NCBI RefSeq assembly: GCF_030269925.1 | Contig: NC_085117.1 | Coordinates: 10,354,731-10,418,730 of the forward strand | From: Bombyx mori | Taxonomy: Eukaryota; Arthropoda; Insecta; Lepidoptera; Bombycidae | Direction: 5' to 3' | Length of the DNA: 64,000 nucleotides | Shown: in pieces, positions 12,476-26,200 of the stretch | Position numbering within the stretch: the stretch's first letter is position 1 | Layout: every line of letters begins with the position of its first letter | Made by a program: the position numbers and the translations under genes | Notes under the pieces: generated by a model | Told to the model about the DNA's origin: nothing | Database searches by the model: none | Seen by the model: only the letters and a program-made list of their open reading frames with translations

Positions 12476-12932
12476 AAGTATTCGTTTCATTATCATAATG
12501 TGAACTAATTGTGTTTATATGAAGTACTTTAAAATTCTATTACTTTGTTAACGCACAAAATATGCTAAGTTTGTCATAACAGTAAAATGTAACAGGAATC
12601 ATGAGTTTGAGTTCGAATTTCGATGTGTATGTAATCTTTAGTACAGTTGGGATATCTTATCGCTTTGACCTAATGAATAGGTACATACTATCGCTGACAA
12701 TAAATTATTATTAACGAAATATTTAAAATTTAATATACTTTTTCTCTTATAGTATACTCTAGTAAAATATAAGAAATCTGTTAGAATTGTTGTTTTAATA
12801 CAACATAAATATTGTCATAATACATGCTTATAATTGTAGATGTACATTTCAGTTTATAATAGAAATATTATATATAGTTAATTCTGCATTTAGCTATTGA
12901 ATGAGATCGATATATGCGACTTTTTAATTTTT

Positions 12933-13412
12933 TTTTATTCCTACCTATTATTCTATCTATATGTAGACTCGTAGTGACCTCAAGGGGTCATGCTAGATTC
13001 ACCGAGCGAGTAGGTGACCTCACAAGAGCAATGCTTCGCAGAATTTACCACCGGACCGCAAACGCGACTCACTGAGAAGATCCTGACTCTGCGAAGCACG
13101 GCTCTTGCTAGGGTTTGCGCTAGCAACGTCGTCAGGTTTGAGCCCCGTGAGCTCACCTACTAGTTCGGTGAATCTAGAATAACCCCTCGAGGTTACCAGA
13201 ACAGGTAGGAAAAAAAAGAGAAGATCCGGCGAGAAATTCAGTGGGCTGTGTGTGGGTTAATTTACTCGTTAAACCCTTCGTCGCAAACAACGGGGTTTTA
13301 GCGACGAGACCTCTTATTGCACGTTTGTTCTCAGAAAATTTATTTGTAATTGTCCCGTTCGCGTGTAGCTGGAATAATCCCTTAGCCTACAAGCGAATAG
13401 GTAGGAAAAAAA
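12933..13412. repeat. Head-to-head copies of dispersed repeat family C
   Basis: Family C is a repeat with the words 'agattcaccgagc.agtaggtgagctcac', 'gcttcgcagaat.taccaccggatcgg', 'actgagaagatccggcgagaaactcagtgggctg' and 'taatttactcg'. Here 12940-13075 is in plus orientation, 13088-13205 is the inverted copy (gcgaagcacggctcttgcta ... gtgagctcacctactagttc), and 13210-13290 is plus again. A further minus-strand 5' end lies at 13368-13412. It is a rearranged cluster with no gene. Confidence 0.75.
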
Positions 13413-14891
13413 ATATGTTTTTTTTTAAAGAATGTATTGTTTTCATTTATATGAAATATAGCCGTCTATGATATACCATTACTATAAAATATTACTAATA
13501 TATAGGTACTTTGTGTACGTTATTTTGTTAATACAACACGGTTACTCAATACAAAATTATTTATCTAATTGGAGTTTTCATGTTTTTTACGTAAGTAATG
13601 CGTTTTGAGTTTTTAAAACTTATGATCTTTATTTTAACGCTCAATCTAAATTCATATCAATATACAACACTGTTAAAAATGCACATTGATGCACGAGTCG
13701 AAACATTTACATCACTTAGGAAAATTTTCTATGATCAATATTGTTTACCTCCTGTATAATATGCAACGTCGAGATGTTAATTTTGATAACCTTTAGAGTT
13801 TTAATTGAAATCAAGTACTGTTATTTAATACTTATATACCTACCTATAATAATATAGAAATGGATTTGGAGAACTTTATCTTTATAATACTTTTTAAGGC
13901 CAGTCCTAGTTCGTTGCTGGTATTTAGTTATTAGCCGCTAAAAGTTAGACATATAAACTAACAGCTATTTAATTTCGATTTTTAAAATCTACCAAGTTGA
14001 GCTCGTTGGTGATTCTGGTGGTGATACGATAGCTTTATTTGTTAACTTAAAGCGTAAATGCCTTTTACTTATAGCACGCAGTGTATACACAATTCAAAAA
14101 CTGCGAGATCATTGACCGCGTGAAGCCCCATCGTTATACATTGAAGGTAATATGAATTCCGTATTTCATTTTAAGCCCTTTTCAGCATTGGGAATGTTTA
14201 TCTAACACTGTATCGGATAGCCTCGACGGGTTGAGTGGTTAAGTCTCTGACTACTATACCAAAAAGTCCGGGATTGATTTCCGATCCAAGTCCTTCTCCT
14301 CAATAATTAGCTGATTACTGAGGATAGTAGGTACACATTGATGTCATTTGTTAAGTCTCTTTACGAGTAAATTAGTGATCAAGAAATAATAAAAAAGCCC
14401 GCAAAAACTGGAATTCCTTGAAAAAACATGTATTGTTATCTATTTTCGACACAATTTGTCGCATAAAGTTAACGTTTTGCGGAATTGAATTTGTTCAGTT
14501 AATTTAGTTCTTCAGTGACTATGTTTAAATTATTTAATAGAAGACTCCTGAAACTCTATATTTTAGATGGCCTTGACTACTTTATCGGCTTTTTTTAATT
14601 ATTATAATATTTCGATCGAAAGGTTTGTAAAACTTAAGTGATTTGTACAGCGGACTGAGGACACAGTGAAATCGATATAGTCAGTACATTTCCCGTTCGT
14701 TAATTATGCAGTGAATCGTGCAATGGATCTGTATAACTTGTATATAGTTTCCGATAGTTGTTGTCACGGCATGCAACGGTCACGTTAATCAGTTACTAAA
14801 ACCGAGTAGCGAATATCGCGTGTCGGGAAGTGTCTCAATACTGGTCGACCGTATCAGCTGTGATTACTACGTAAACATCACGAACGGAACT

Positions 14892-15210
14892 TTTTTTTCC
14901 CCTACCTATTCTAGTAACTTCGAGGGGTTATTCTAGATTCACCGAACTAGTAGGTGAGCTGACGGGGCTCAAGCCGGGAGTGTTACTAACACTGGCCCTA
15001 GCAAGAGCTATGCTTCGCAGAATCAACCACCGGATCGGAAACACGACCCACTGAGAAGATCCGGCGAGAAACTCAGTGGGCTGGGTCTATGGGATAGTTT
15101 ACTCGTCGAGCCCTTCGTCGACGAGTTCGGCGGGAACGGTGACCGGTGCGGAGGTACCTAAAAACACCGTTAATGGATCGGGAGGATCCGTAATGACGTG
15201 GAAAATTACG
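14892..15210 (+). repeat. Dispersed repeat family C copy
   Basis: Starts 'ttttttttcccctacctatt' and carries the whole word order of the family, ending 'ggatcgggaggatccgtaatgacgtgg'. An apparent 77-codon frame at 15076-15309 lies inside it and is not a gene. Confidence 0.75.
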
Positions 15211-15658
15211 AAGACGATTCTGTTGTTACATTTTAATAAGTCACGGGACACGCTTTTCCCCGGTTTAATACAAACATTTCAAACAAAATTGGAAGACCGC
15301 TGTCTTTAACGAGAAGCTAGGTTAAAATTGAGGTAGCGTGCTAATTGTGCTTCTATTGTCCTATATTGTTATGGATGTTTTTGTCCATATTCATTAAGCG
15401 AAGACCATATTCATTAATTGTCGCTGCGCTTGTCTGACTTCATTGCTAATAAAAAATGACCATGACCTGTCCGATTAAATGTAATAAAGAAAGCAAATTA
15501 TTCGATAATTGGAGTAATCATTTCGGGAATAGGTCTTTAGTTATTGACTTTGTTACAGTTTAAATTAATTTGATTATTAGAGATAATTATATTAATGAAA
15601 CTAGTAATTTTTTTTAATTGCATCTTGAGTTAATGAGACACTGCGCATCTCCTCTCCC

Positions 15659-15845
15659 AAGGTTACCAGATACTGCCGACATCACTACATGAATGTTGTC
15701 ACTCATCTTGAGATATGAGATCTCAGTTTCATTTTTATCGTATAATGGTTGTTCCTCCCTGTCAAACGGACGCGTCCCTGCTCTGCTGTAGAAATAGGCA
15801 GACTAGTTGTCACCTACCCGTGCGGACTCACAAAATGCCACATCG
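15659..15845 (-). mobile_element. Degraded Bm1 SINE
   Basis: The minus-strand Bm1 words are present in order (caaggttaccagatact, catcttgagatatgagat, tagaaataggcagac, acctacccgtgcggactcac) with heavy divergence. It is an old copy. Confidence 0.6.
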
Positions 15846-17226
15846 TCAGTAAAAAGTAGATATATGGTGACCTCTAATCATTATATGGAACTAGTCAAGT
15901 GGCTCTACTATATCTGCCTGATAACTTCTTGAAGAACGACTATAAATTTTTGAAATTTTAAATCTACTATGATGTATAATGCGAGTGTCTTATTCGTGAT
16001 TTTTGTCATTTTTAGCTACTACGATTACATTTTCTCGTGTAAGCCGCAATAGGTGAATTGTCTTTTCAATCATTTTCGTGTTTCAAAATTCTGCCTAGCT
16101 TTTAGTATAGCTGAAAAAATAGATTTACACAAAGCATCTTACTATAGTCTAAGGGCAGATGACAAACAAACTATAAACAAAAAAATGTCAGCCTCTGAAC
16201 TACCACTAATTTTACAGGTGGCATATATGTATTTTATGCCGAAGTATAAATGTATTATCATCTCAAGAATTAGCTCTGTTACCATACTATTGGGTTTTAC
16301 CATATGATAGAAAATTCACCCATAGCTCTTCTGTTAAAAACAATAATTCAACTACCGGTACATCGCGATCATCGTGTAAACATCTGCATCATAAAAAAAA
16401 AACTGAAAAACAAACCTGTACAATACAGGTCCGACTAGAACTCTCAGATAATTGCATATTATTTTTATGTTTCATATAAAAATATAGCAGTGTTATTGAT
16501 TACAGTTGTTCTCATTCGATTAAACAAAAACAGTTGAGCAATTCACAGCGCATCCGACAAACAATTAAACAAGTACCTATAATATGAAAACATGGTTAAT
16601 AGGCGTTTCGTAATATTCTGCTCAGAACTTAATGAATGATGTTAGAAATATGTCGCATGACTAAAGGCATCTCAACATTAATCTGTACTAATAATTACAA
16701 TGTAAAAACTTGTATTTAAAAAATTTCGATTTCTCAAAAATATAGGATAGGCGGATAGGAGTGAAATATCGCTTTAAGATATAGTCTAAATTTAATCATA
16801 GGATACTTTTTATCATAATAAATGACCCGATCCAGGCGGCCACGGCTATAGTAAATACAAGAGTGGGTCAATTTACTTTTTAATGGATCTGCATCGACTC
16901 ATTATGAACCAGAGAATGACTCAAGTTATTCTTTACCCCATCGATCGTAGATCGATGCTTTACCCCGGGAAAATGCCACTTATTTCATTCCTTTTACATA
17001 TTACATATTTACATTTCGTAACACCAGTAAACTGTACCAAATAAATTTGAACTGGTATGATAATCAACCTGGAAGGTCTTGTTTGGAATTCATGAATGGT
17101 CATTAGGTAGAGTTCTGGCTCATATATTGGTATATGATGATATATGCTATATGATGATAATTAATGTATATGCTTGTTTTCTTAGTTGTTCAACGAGTTA
17201 AGTTATTAAGTTATTTTCAGGTGACC
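15846..17226. other. Region upstream of the GH20 start
   Basis: AT-rich. The sequence 'ttattttcag' ends at 17220, six bases before the ATG, and is a good splice acceptor. The ATG exon therefore probably begins at 17221, with a 5' UTR exon further upstream. Nothing else recognised. Confidence 0.4.
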
Positions 17227-20200
17227 ATGGCGCTTCATGGGCTGTTGGCGTTGATGACGACCATGCATTTGGCAGGTGTACTATGCAATGTAGAAAGTAC
17301 ATTTGACGAAATCACCCCTCAAATTTACGAGTAAGTTAAAGAGTGAATTCAAGTAATTATTTACTTTTACAATTTTATTGCAGCATTAGCTCTTATCAAT
17401 TCAGTTGTGGGTAGTTTAATGTATTATTCAGTGCAAATTGTTGACACAGCCGGTTAATCCACATTAAACGACCTTTCAGAATTTCGTAATTAAGAATGTA
17501 GGTAGAATAAACTGCTAATGAACGTCGCTCATGAATGTCTAGTTTTTACTCGTGTATAATTTCTGGGTCTAAGCTTAAATATTTCGAATAAAAGTCACCA
17601 TTTACTCGTCATAGACACCGTAGTGATGTCTAAAAATAATTATTGGTACCGCCAAATATTATATAAGCATTAGATATTTTTAAGCATTTAGACCATTAAA
17701 AACCAGGCTTACAAAGATGTTTCAAGTTTCACATTGTATCCATAGATTGTTCGCGACCGAATATTGTCTAATACGAAAGGCATTACAGAAATTCATAATT
17801 CATGAAAATATTACACAAATTTTTCCAATAGCTTGCTTGTAAAATATTAATAAATCGCCATGACAATGAAACTAAAATAGATGAAGTTATTTCTTCTTAT
17901 AGTTTTACATTGCTTTTAAAACCGATGGTAGAGATTAGCGGTAGGCAGCGGCTTGGCTCAGCCCCTGGCATTTCTGAAGTCCATGGGCGACGGTAACCAC
18001 TCACCATCAGGTGGGCCGTATGCTGGTCTGCCTACAAGGGCAATAAAATAAAAAAAGATTACTTGGGCATTCAATATGTAACATTACATCCAAGCTACTA
18101 TCAAGGTATATGACATATCACTAGCTTTATTTTCGCTTGCTTGAGAACTGTTGATCTCGATTTACACATTAGTTATTCGTGAATTAATTTAGAAAATGAA
18201 TTAAATTAATGTTACAGATGGATAGGGAATAAATTGTAATAGCCCCAGGAGGCGAGCTCATATCGGTCGATTAGTAATCAAAAGAGGGGTATTTTGATTA
18301 CTATAGATCACATAAATTATTTTGATCATGCTAAATCTAATGTCAAATACTTGTGTCCAGACCATCATGGATGTATAAGTGCGTGCCAGATGAAGGATGT
18401 CAGCGTAGTGAACATCCTAGGCCGACATTGTCCGACAATTCAACGTCAGCTTTCTTCGATTCACTTGACGTGTGCCGTATAGTCTGCGGAAGGTTCGGCG
18501 GAATCTGGCCTAAGCCGGTTACAGCAGCACTGAGCTCGCAGACTGTGAAGATCCACCCTAATTATTTGAGGTAAGCAATTTGTTGATATAATTTCATATG
18601 TGTATGAGTACACACCTTAAGTTAAAAGTATGACATGTCTGTACGATGCCGCATTTGCATTTCATATGTGAAAACTAATACTCACTGACGACAATTTCAA
18701 GGAATTCAAAACTTAATTTCCTTTAAATTTACGAGTGTTTTTAATGAATTTACGATAGAATTGTGAATTTTTCCTTGGTCAACTAATTCCTTGGAAAATT
18801 AATATAGTAAAATTTAGGTTTGTTTTAGTCGTGACAGTAACGCTAGTTTGAAAATATCATCAGTTTCTAATCTTCAAATAAGATTCTACCCTAACAATCG
18901 TAGTAAGATCTGTAAAGGACTCAAAATCCAAACCATTTCAAATCAATATAAGAATAAAATACTTTAATGATAACCGAAATAATCTCAATTCAAACCAGTT
19001 ACAATTGACATTACTGAGCAATAAAGAGTAATTTATCCGTATGTGCTTATTGGTCGATGTGCAAGATAATCGTCTTTGTAAACATTAAGAGAGTAAACGT
19101 TAACATTATATTCATATTATTGGACTTGATTTCTTGTGAGTCCGCACGGGTAGGTACCACCACCCCGTCTATTTATGCCGTGAAGCAGCAATGCGTTTCG
19201 GTTTGAAGGATGGGGCAGCCGTTGTAACTATACTGAGACCTTAGAACTTATATCTCAAGGTGGGTGGCGCATTTACGTTGTAGATGTCTATGGGCTCTAG
19301 TAACCACTTAACACCAGGTGGGTACAAGCTCGTCCACCCATCTAAGAACTAAAAAAATAAAAAATAAATTAACCTTGACTAAACTAGAATTATTAATTAG
19401 ACTAAACAAAAATGAACAAAAATTACAAAATATCCGATATTTTTGTTTTGTTTATAAAGCTTTACAATCTAAGCGACACGGAAATGAAGCAGAATTCTAG
19501 TGTATAATTTGATAATAGCATAAAAGTAAAGTTCGTAATGTACACGCTATTTTAAGCTTTGTTCACTAGAACATAGTTAGAAAAAAATACGCTATGTTCT
19601 AATAAACAAAGTTTAAAATAGCGTGTACATTACGAATCTTTTTTATCACCTAATTTAATTCGTAACTCCAACTAGCGTCATAGACCGAACGATTACCTAA
19701 AGTCGATTGTTTATTTATATCGTAAACGGCAACTTAATTCAAGTTTCAGCTTGAATAAGAGGCTTTTTGTCTCATCTAAAATTAATCTTTATGGTTCGGC
19801 TTAAGTTTTATCTGCGAGGCAGAACACTAATAATTATGGACCTAACGAGTTTATATGAATTAAGAACGCATAAGGAGGCTCATGTAATACTACTCTGCAT
19901 TGCTATTAAGAGAAGGTAGTAAGTAACCTCTTTGCAAATGCTGAGTGAGTGTGGCACCTTAGGCAACAAAAGTACTTACTTCTTTCATCTCTGCTGCAGC
20001 AAGCTCAAATAAATATGTTCGTAAATATACATATGGCTAAGAAAAGTAGTTTAGCTTATAATGTATTTCATAGATAATACACATAAATTGGTTATTATAG
20101 ATAAGCAACTCAATCCTTCAACAAAAAAGTTTACGGGCGTCGGCCACTAGATTGCTTCACTTCGATTAGTTCCTCATTGCTCCTGTAGATGGCAGTAACA

Positions 20201-23200
20201 TATTACTTATCCTAAATTTTAATTTTAATAAAGGATTTTGTAAATTTTCAGAAACCACATCGATAAAATTTAATCAATGTGTCTAAAACAAATAAAGACT
20301 TGTATGATATTTTTTTAATTATTTTCAGTACTTAACATATAACTTTAGGGGCATTCGCTAAAAGATGTCGCTAGTTTCCATCCAAAAAAATAATTGTCTT
20401 AGAGTATCGCAGTTTCAGGGCCCTGATGTATTAATAATTGGGGGTAGTTATATAGATTCATGTGGGCCACAATGAATGAATGAAGATTTATTTTAGTTTC
20501 TTAAAACGATAAGTCACAATCCGGAATTGAGCTTCAATGAAAGCAATACTTCAATCGAATACAATATACTATGAAGTACTTGATCTTGTATGAGCTCAGC
20601 AAATTGGGTGTCTAACTTCATTGAATTGATTTAAATTGAAACTAAGCCATGAGACATTACGATTTAAAATATATACATAATAATATGTAGGTACGTCAAT
20701 AAAATCCTTTTGGAACTATAGGCGCATTCATCGACTAAGAAGAAAAAAAACTAGCGTACTAGGTACTTTGCAAATCTTAATATGTTACAATTCAAAATAC
20801 TTGGATATTACTATCATGAGTACAGACACTAAATACTCGTATATTTGGCAATGACGTCATAGCTATTAAACGCATATGATTTCGCACTCAAACCGTCTAT
20901 TGTTATTTAATAAAGCGCCGTTATAAATTTACAGACGATGTCTACATTGTGTTCTTTTTACGACATCGTAAACGTAAATCGTTCGGGGCGTAGCTGAAAT
21001 AATTTTATGTAGTATTCTCGGACTACGCGGTGTTGATTGTAAAATCCGAAAAAACATTCCAAAGATATAAAAAAACATATTTGAATGGGGGACACGATTT
21101 CGATATATTGTTTTGTTAAAATGAAAAGTTATTACGAGTAAAATATAGGTATTAGATGCACAGGAAACTTGTTTAAAAGAGGTGTAACATCTGATTTAAT
21201 TATACAAAACCTTAATTTCGGGTCGAGTCGATAAATCTAAATATACCCATGCGTTACCTATGAGGCACTAGAAGCTTATTAAAACTGTAAACGAAAACTG
21301 CGGTTTTTAGTGGGTACCGGTCTGAATAATCTCTTCTTTTGATTAATTTTATAAATCACCGTGCTCGTCAAAGAAGTCGAAAGACTTGATGCCTGAAAAA
21401 AATTCAATATAGCCGGCAACATTAACTCACGTCCAGATCCAATAACTCTTGCACTAGACGCCTTCAGAACTAGCACTCCGAGGACGTTTAGGAACTCTGG
21501 TAATCGCACTGAGTTCCTCGCTAGGTATTCTGGGGGAGTGCGGTTCTGATATGGTGTTAGATGCACTCCCATAGCGACTGTCTTTGAGTTGTTAGACCTA
21601 CCTGGTGAAACAGGAAAACGTCCCAAACAAAAATATACCTTGTAGGTATTGCGATTGCGGACGAGAATTTTTTTTGGTTGTACTTGATCTAATATGTGTA
21701 AATGTTTCCGATACTAGTGAAACAGTAAATTCGAACTTCTGTCATTATGAAGTACGAGAAAATCATAGTTGAGAATCCTGTAAATTGAGAACGTGTTTTA
21801 CCAAAGATCGATTTTCGAAACATTAAAAAAAAAATTTTTTTTCGTATCTTTGTCCCACACTAACGATAAGTCCGTGGGTGGACTAACTTGTGCTCATTTA
21901 TCAATGACGATACAGAAAAACTAGACATAAAAATTTTTAGTAATAATTGTTACGCACAGTGCTCCGTCTGGTATAGTTCGTTGTACAGCTTCACAACAAC
22001 GCGCAGGTGTCTCCCGGCCGTCTGTCTATTCTAGGATACATGTGACACTGTTTGCGTCACGCTCACGAGCTCTCGCGTCAACAGCCCGATCGCGGTGTTG
22101 ATGCCAAACTCGATTATAACACTGAGACCTTCCTTCATAGCGCCGCCCGTTGCCTCACATTGAAATTGAAAATTACTTTTCATTTAGTAGGGTGAGCGAA
22201 ATCACAGGCCACCTGGTTTGAAGCTTTGAAGTGATTACCGGAGCCAATATGTACTACAATGTGAACGCATCGCACCAACCTTAAGACTTGAGGTTTATGA
22301 GTTGTCCTGTAATAGATTAGATAGCGTAATTACTATTTTTATTAGGTTTTTTTTTTAAATTTTATAATGAAAAATTTTTTTAAACATTTAAAAAAATACG
22401 CGAGATTATTGCCTGTGAAAATAAAACACTGTTATTTTGATATTTAATGGGAACGATTCGTATTGTTGTACATCAACTTTATACGCAATAGTAATGTGAT
22501 TAAAAGAATTTTTGTGATAATTGCAAATATTAGTTGTATTGTGACGTAATAAATAATTGATATCTTAAAGGCGGATACCTAGTTTAAAGAAAGTACAATT
22601 TACAGTTTAAAGATGACTATGGACAGCTGTAATCCTAAATGGTATGATTACCATGGAGACTGCATGCGCATTTATCTGCGAAAGCATTAAAATAAATAAA
22701 TTGTGGGAACATGGCGCTATGTCCATCGCACCATCGCGGTATCAATTCAGAATAAAGTTATGTAGTGGAAAGCTATTTTTTTTGTTGTTTGACAATAACC
22801 CGCGTTCATTAATTGATGATTCTAACCCATTCATAATAATATTATTCCTTAATCTGTATGGATTATGTATTATTCTTGCTGTTGACGTTATTTAATGAAC
22901 GTTCTGTCTGAATTGAAGCTGAATAAAAACATTGAGTCACTTTTGAAGTAAAAAATTATCATGCGTTTCAATAAGATTGTAATTAATGTTAATGCTTGTA
23001 CTGCCATTCTAATAGATTGATAAAGCTTTAATGAAATAAAGACAAGTCATCTTCAAGCGAGAGAAACTTAACAAGAGAAATTTCGATTTTTAACTTATCA
23101 ATCCCAGATAAGCCGATCTAAGTAGAACACTGCGTTCAATATACTTAAACTAGAGCGCTTAGACAAGTTCTTTTCGATGTTAGGTATCTTATTTTATAAT

Positions 23201-26200
23201 ACGAATAAATAATAAACAATCAAATCATTTGTGTAGTAAAATAAACAAAAAATTTAAAGAAAATTTTAGAACGCAGGGCGTAGATCAAGTAACCAAGCCG
23301 ATTAGCTTCCATGCCGCTTAAAGTGATCACAGGTAACTCTCCTATAACAAGGTAAATACGTTCCTACAAAGTCCCGTGTTGTGCGAAGCCGTGTTCTATG
23401 AGACTAGAAGCCAGTACAATAAGAAGAGTCATTTTTCTGAATGAAAAATCTCAACTATGCCTGTATGTTTTATATATATAATTCTACTGTACGTGTGTGT
23501 GTCATTGAACTCCTCCTCCTAAACGGCTGAACCGATTTGAATGTATTTTTTAATATGTGTTTGGGTGGCTCGATAGTTTAGATTCACAAATCAGCCCGGC
23601 AGATGGCGCTGCAGTCGATATCTAGGTTATTCCTCTAAAGCTCTTCTCTGCAGCTAAACGGCTGGATCGATTTGAATGAATTCTTGTGTATGCATTCACA
23701 GGACAACGTCTGTCGGGTCCGCTAGTTAAACATAAAAATAAAGCAGTAATGTTTCGGTTGTTCCCATATATTGTGTGTCCACGAAGCTTAATGCAATTTT
23801 CTTAATAATTTTTAACAAAAATCTCGTTATCGTGTTGCAAAAGGACCGTGTTAAAAGAGGGATTTGGGGAATTTTTCTTTTCGTGTTAGAGTGGAGCCGT
23901 GTTGTAAAATACTTACGTGTTATAGTATAGGAGGGTTTCCTGTACTCGATAGAGATAACGCTTCATTGTGTGTGTTTTGTAAAACTAGCAACCAAGCTAT
24001 GTAATGTTAACAAAAACCTATTATATTAGTGGCACATATGATGCCCCTGGGCAACGATCTGGTTTAGTTCTTTAATTGAGCATTTAGTCAAACAGACTTT
24101 GTCTAAAATTATCGGCGCTGTGTATTGCATCATGTGTTGGTTGACAGATTACTTTGACCTAAAATCGACTATCTTATTCTTAAACTTACATACAATCTAT
24201 ACTAATATATAAATCTACAGTGGTTTTTACGCATGTTCTGTTATAACTACTGAACCATGCATCCGATCGACTTGAAACTTGGTATCCATGTAGAAAATAC
24301 ATGTACTTAATGGATAGGCTAATATTTATATGAGTGTTGGACTCCCTACACCAGTTACGAGGGCGCTAATGATCAGAATCTTTGTGAGGGTGAGAAATAA
24401 TAATGTTAATTTTAAATGGCCAGCGAAGCGGACAGTTACAGCTAGTATTTCATAAATGTAAATAAATATTTTTTTGTTTATAATTTCTGACACAATATCT
24501 TTCTTTAGGTATACAATTTACAGCAGCAAGACAAGTAGTTATCTTTTTACTTATCCTGCATAAAATTTAATATATGAGCAACGGTGTAACAAACAGATTA
24601 ACAGGGTCTCTATTATTCTATAAATGCTACCATTACAAACAATTTTATTGTGACTTGTATAAATGTGCGGCGTATTGACATTGTGATTTCTATAAGCTCC
24701 GTGGGCTAATAAATCAATTGATTTATGAACATCATTAAACACTACACAATATATCTAGAAAATTGTAAAATACACAAATAAATTAAAACAATTATGAACT
24801 GTGAGAATGTTTTTAATAGAATACAATAAACGTTGGTAATAAATCAATATATTTTCTATTTGCTCGATGACTGAGTAAATATTATGTAGCTTGTTTGCAA
24901 TAATAATGTTTGTCTTTAATTCGCGACTTCAAACACCTGATTATGAGGTTGACGACATTAAAAAATCTTTAACGGTATCTCAACCCACGCTCTCCATTTA
25001 ATTTTTAATACAATTTTTTGTCGATACCTCTACCGTCGTCCGATTTTATTGACTATGTAAATTAATCTTGGTTATTTGCGATGTATTTTTTTTGTCTTAA
25101 TTTTATGGTAAAACAATGATGATTGTGTCGGTTAAGTTATATTTTAGCTTTAAAATTCTTGAGCGCTCTGACACACCCGCCCACATATCTTGGTAAAGCT
25201 AACTGGCTGGAAAATTATTCCGAACTTTTTTTTTTTTTTATTGTCCTTGTAGGCAGATGAGCATACGGCCCACCTGCCTGATGATGGTGAGTGGTTACCG
25301 TCGCCCATGGACTTCAGCAATGCCAGGGGCAGAGCCAAGCCGCTGCCTACCGTACTGCAATACATACAAAGTAATAATTTGATAGTTTCATTCGTTTTTC
25401 TCTAATACTCACAATAATTTTGATTTGAATAATTTTTATTTGATTGTTTATAATTAGCGATTTTAGAAAGTAGGTATGTACTCGGAATCCTTTTTTAAAT
25501 TTATTTTATTTTACCATAGAGTGCTTTAACTGGTTTTATCGGTGCATCGAACTCAGACGCGATCGAAACGAAATACCATTATAGCGTTATTTCAGTCGGG
25601 TATCATAAATGCAATGGCTATTCTTAACTTCATTCGAACAGAATGTAAGGGCTAGAAGGACGTAAATAGAATACTATTTCATCTTCTCGCATTAAAACTG
25701 TATCATCTCAAAACTTAATATTTTACAGGAGAGTGTTTTAAAGGTTTAACATGTGATATTTTTAATATTAATTATCTTTGCAACATTAATTTTTTACCAC
25801 TTACATTATCTTTCTTTTAAAGTAATATATAATAATGTATTAATTTTGTTATAGTAGTCAAACTAAAAAGTAGTAGGTAAACTAAAAAAAACTAAAACTA
25901 AACTACGCTCTTTTGACAGTATTTATGAGAAAAATACTGGTGATACCAAATGATTCCGCATATTAACTCAAATTCGAATATTTTTGGAAATTGTACACTT
26001 TTAATCCGAAAAGACGATTTGTGTTTGCCTACAAGTTTCTGGTCATCTTTAGAAATATTAGGAACATTTTTGCTTTAATTGAGACCGCCGTTAAAACTAT
26101 CAAGCGATCGATGATAGGTTAGCCGTCTTCGGGGGGCCTGACCAGGTGACGCGCCGTCTCTATACGGGGGTGGTGCGATCAATGTGCCCTATACGGGGCG

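Noticed and set aside
18294..18482. 62-codon frame overlapping GH20 exon 2
   Set aside because: The true frame is the one starting at the acceptor at 18361, which matches exon 1 phase and the GH20 N-terminal region.
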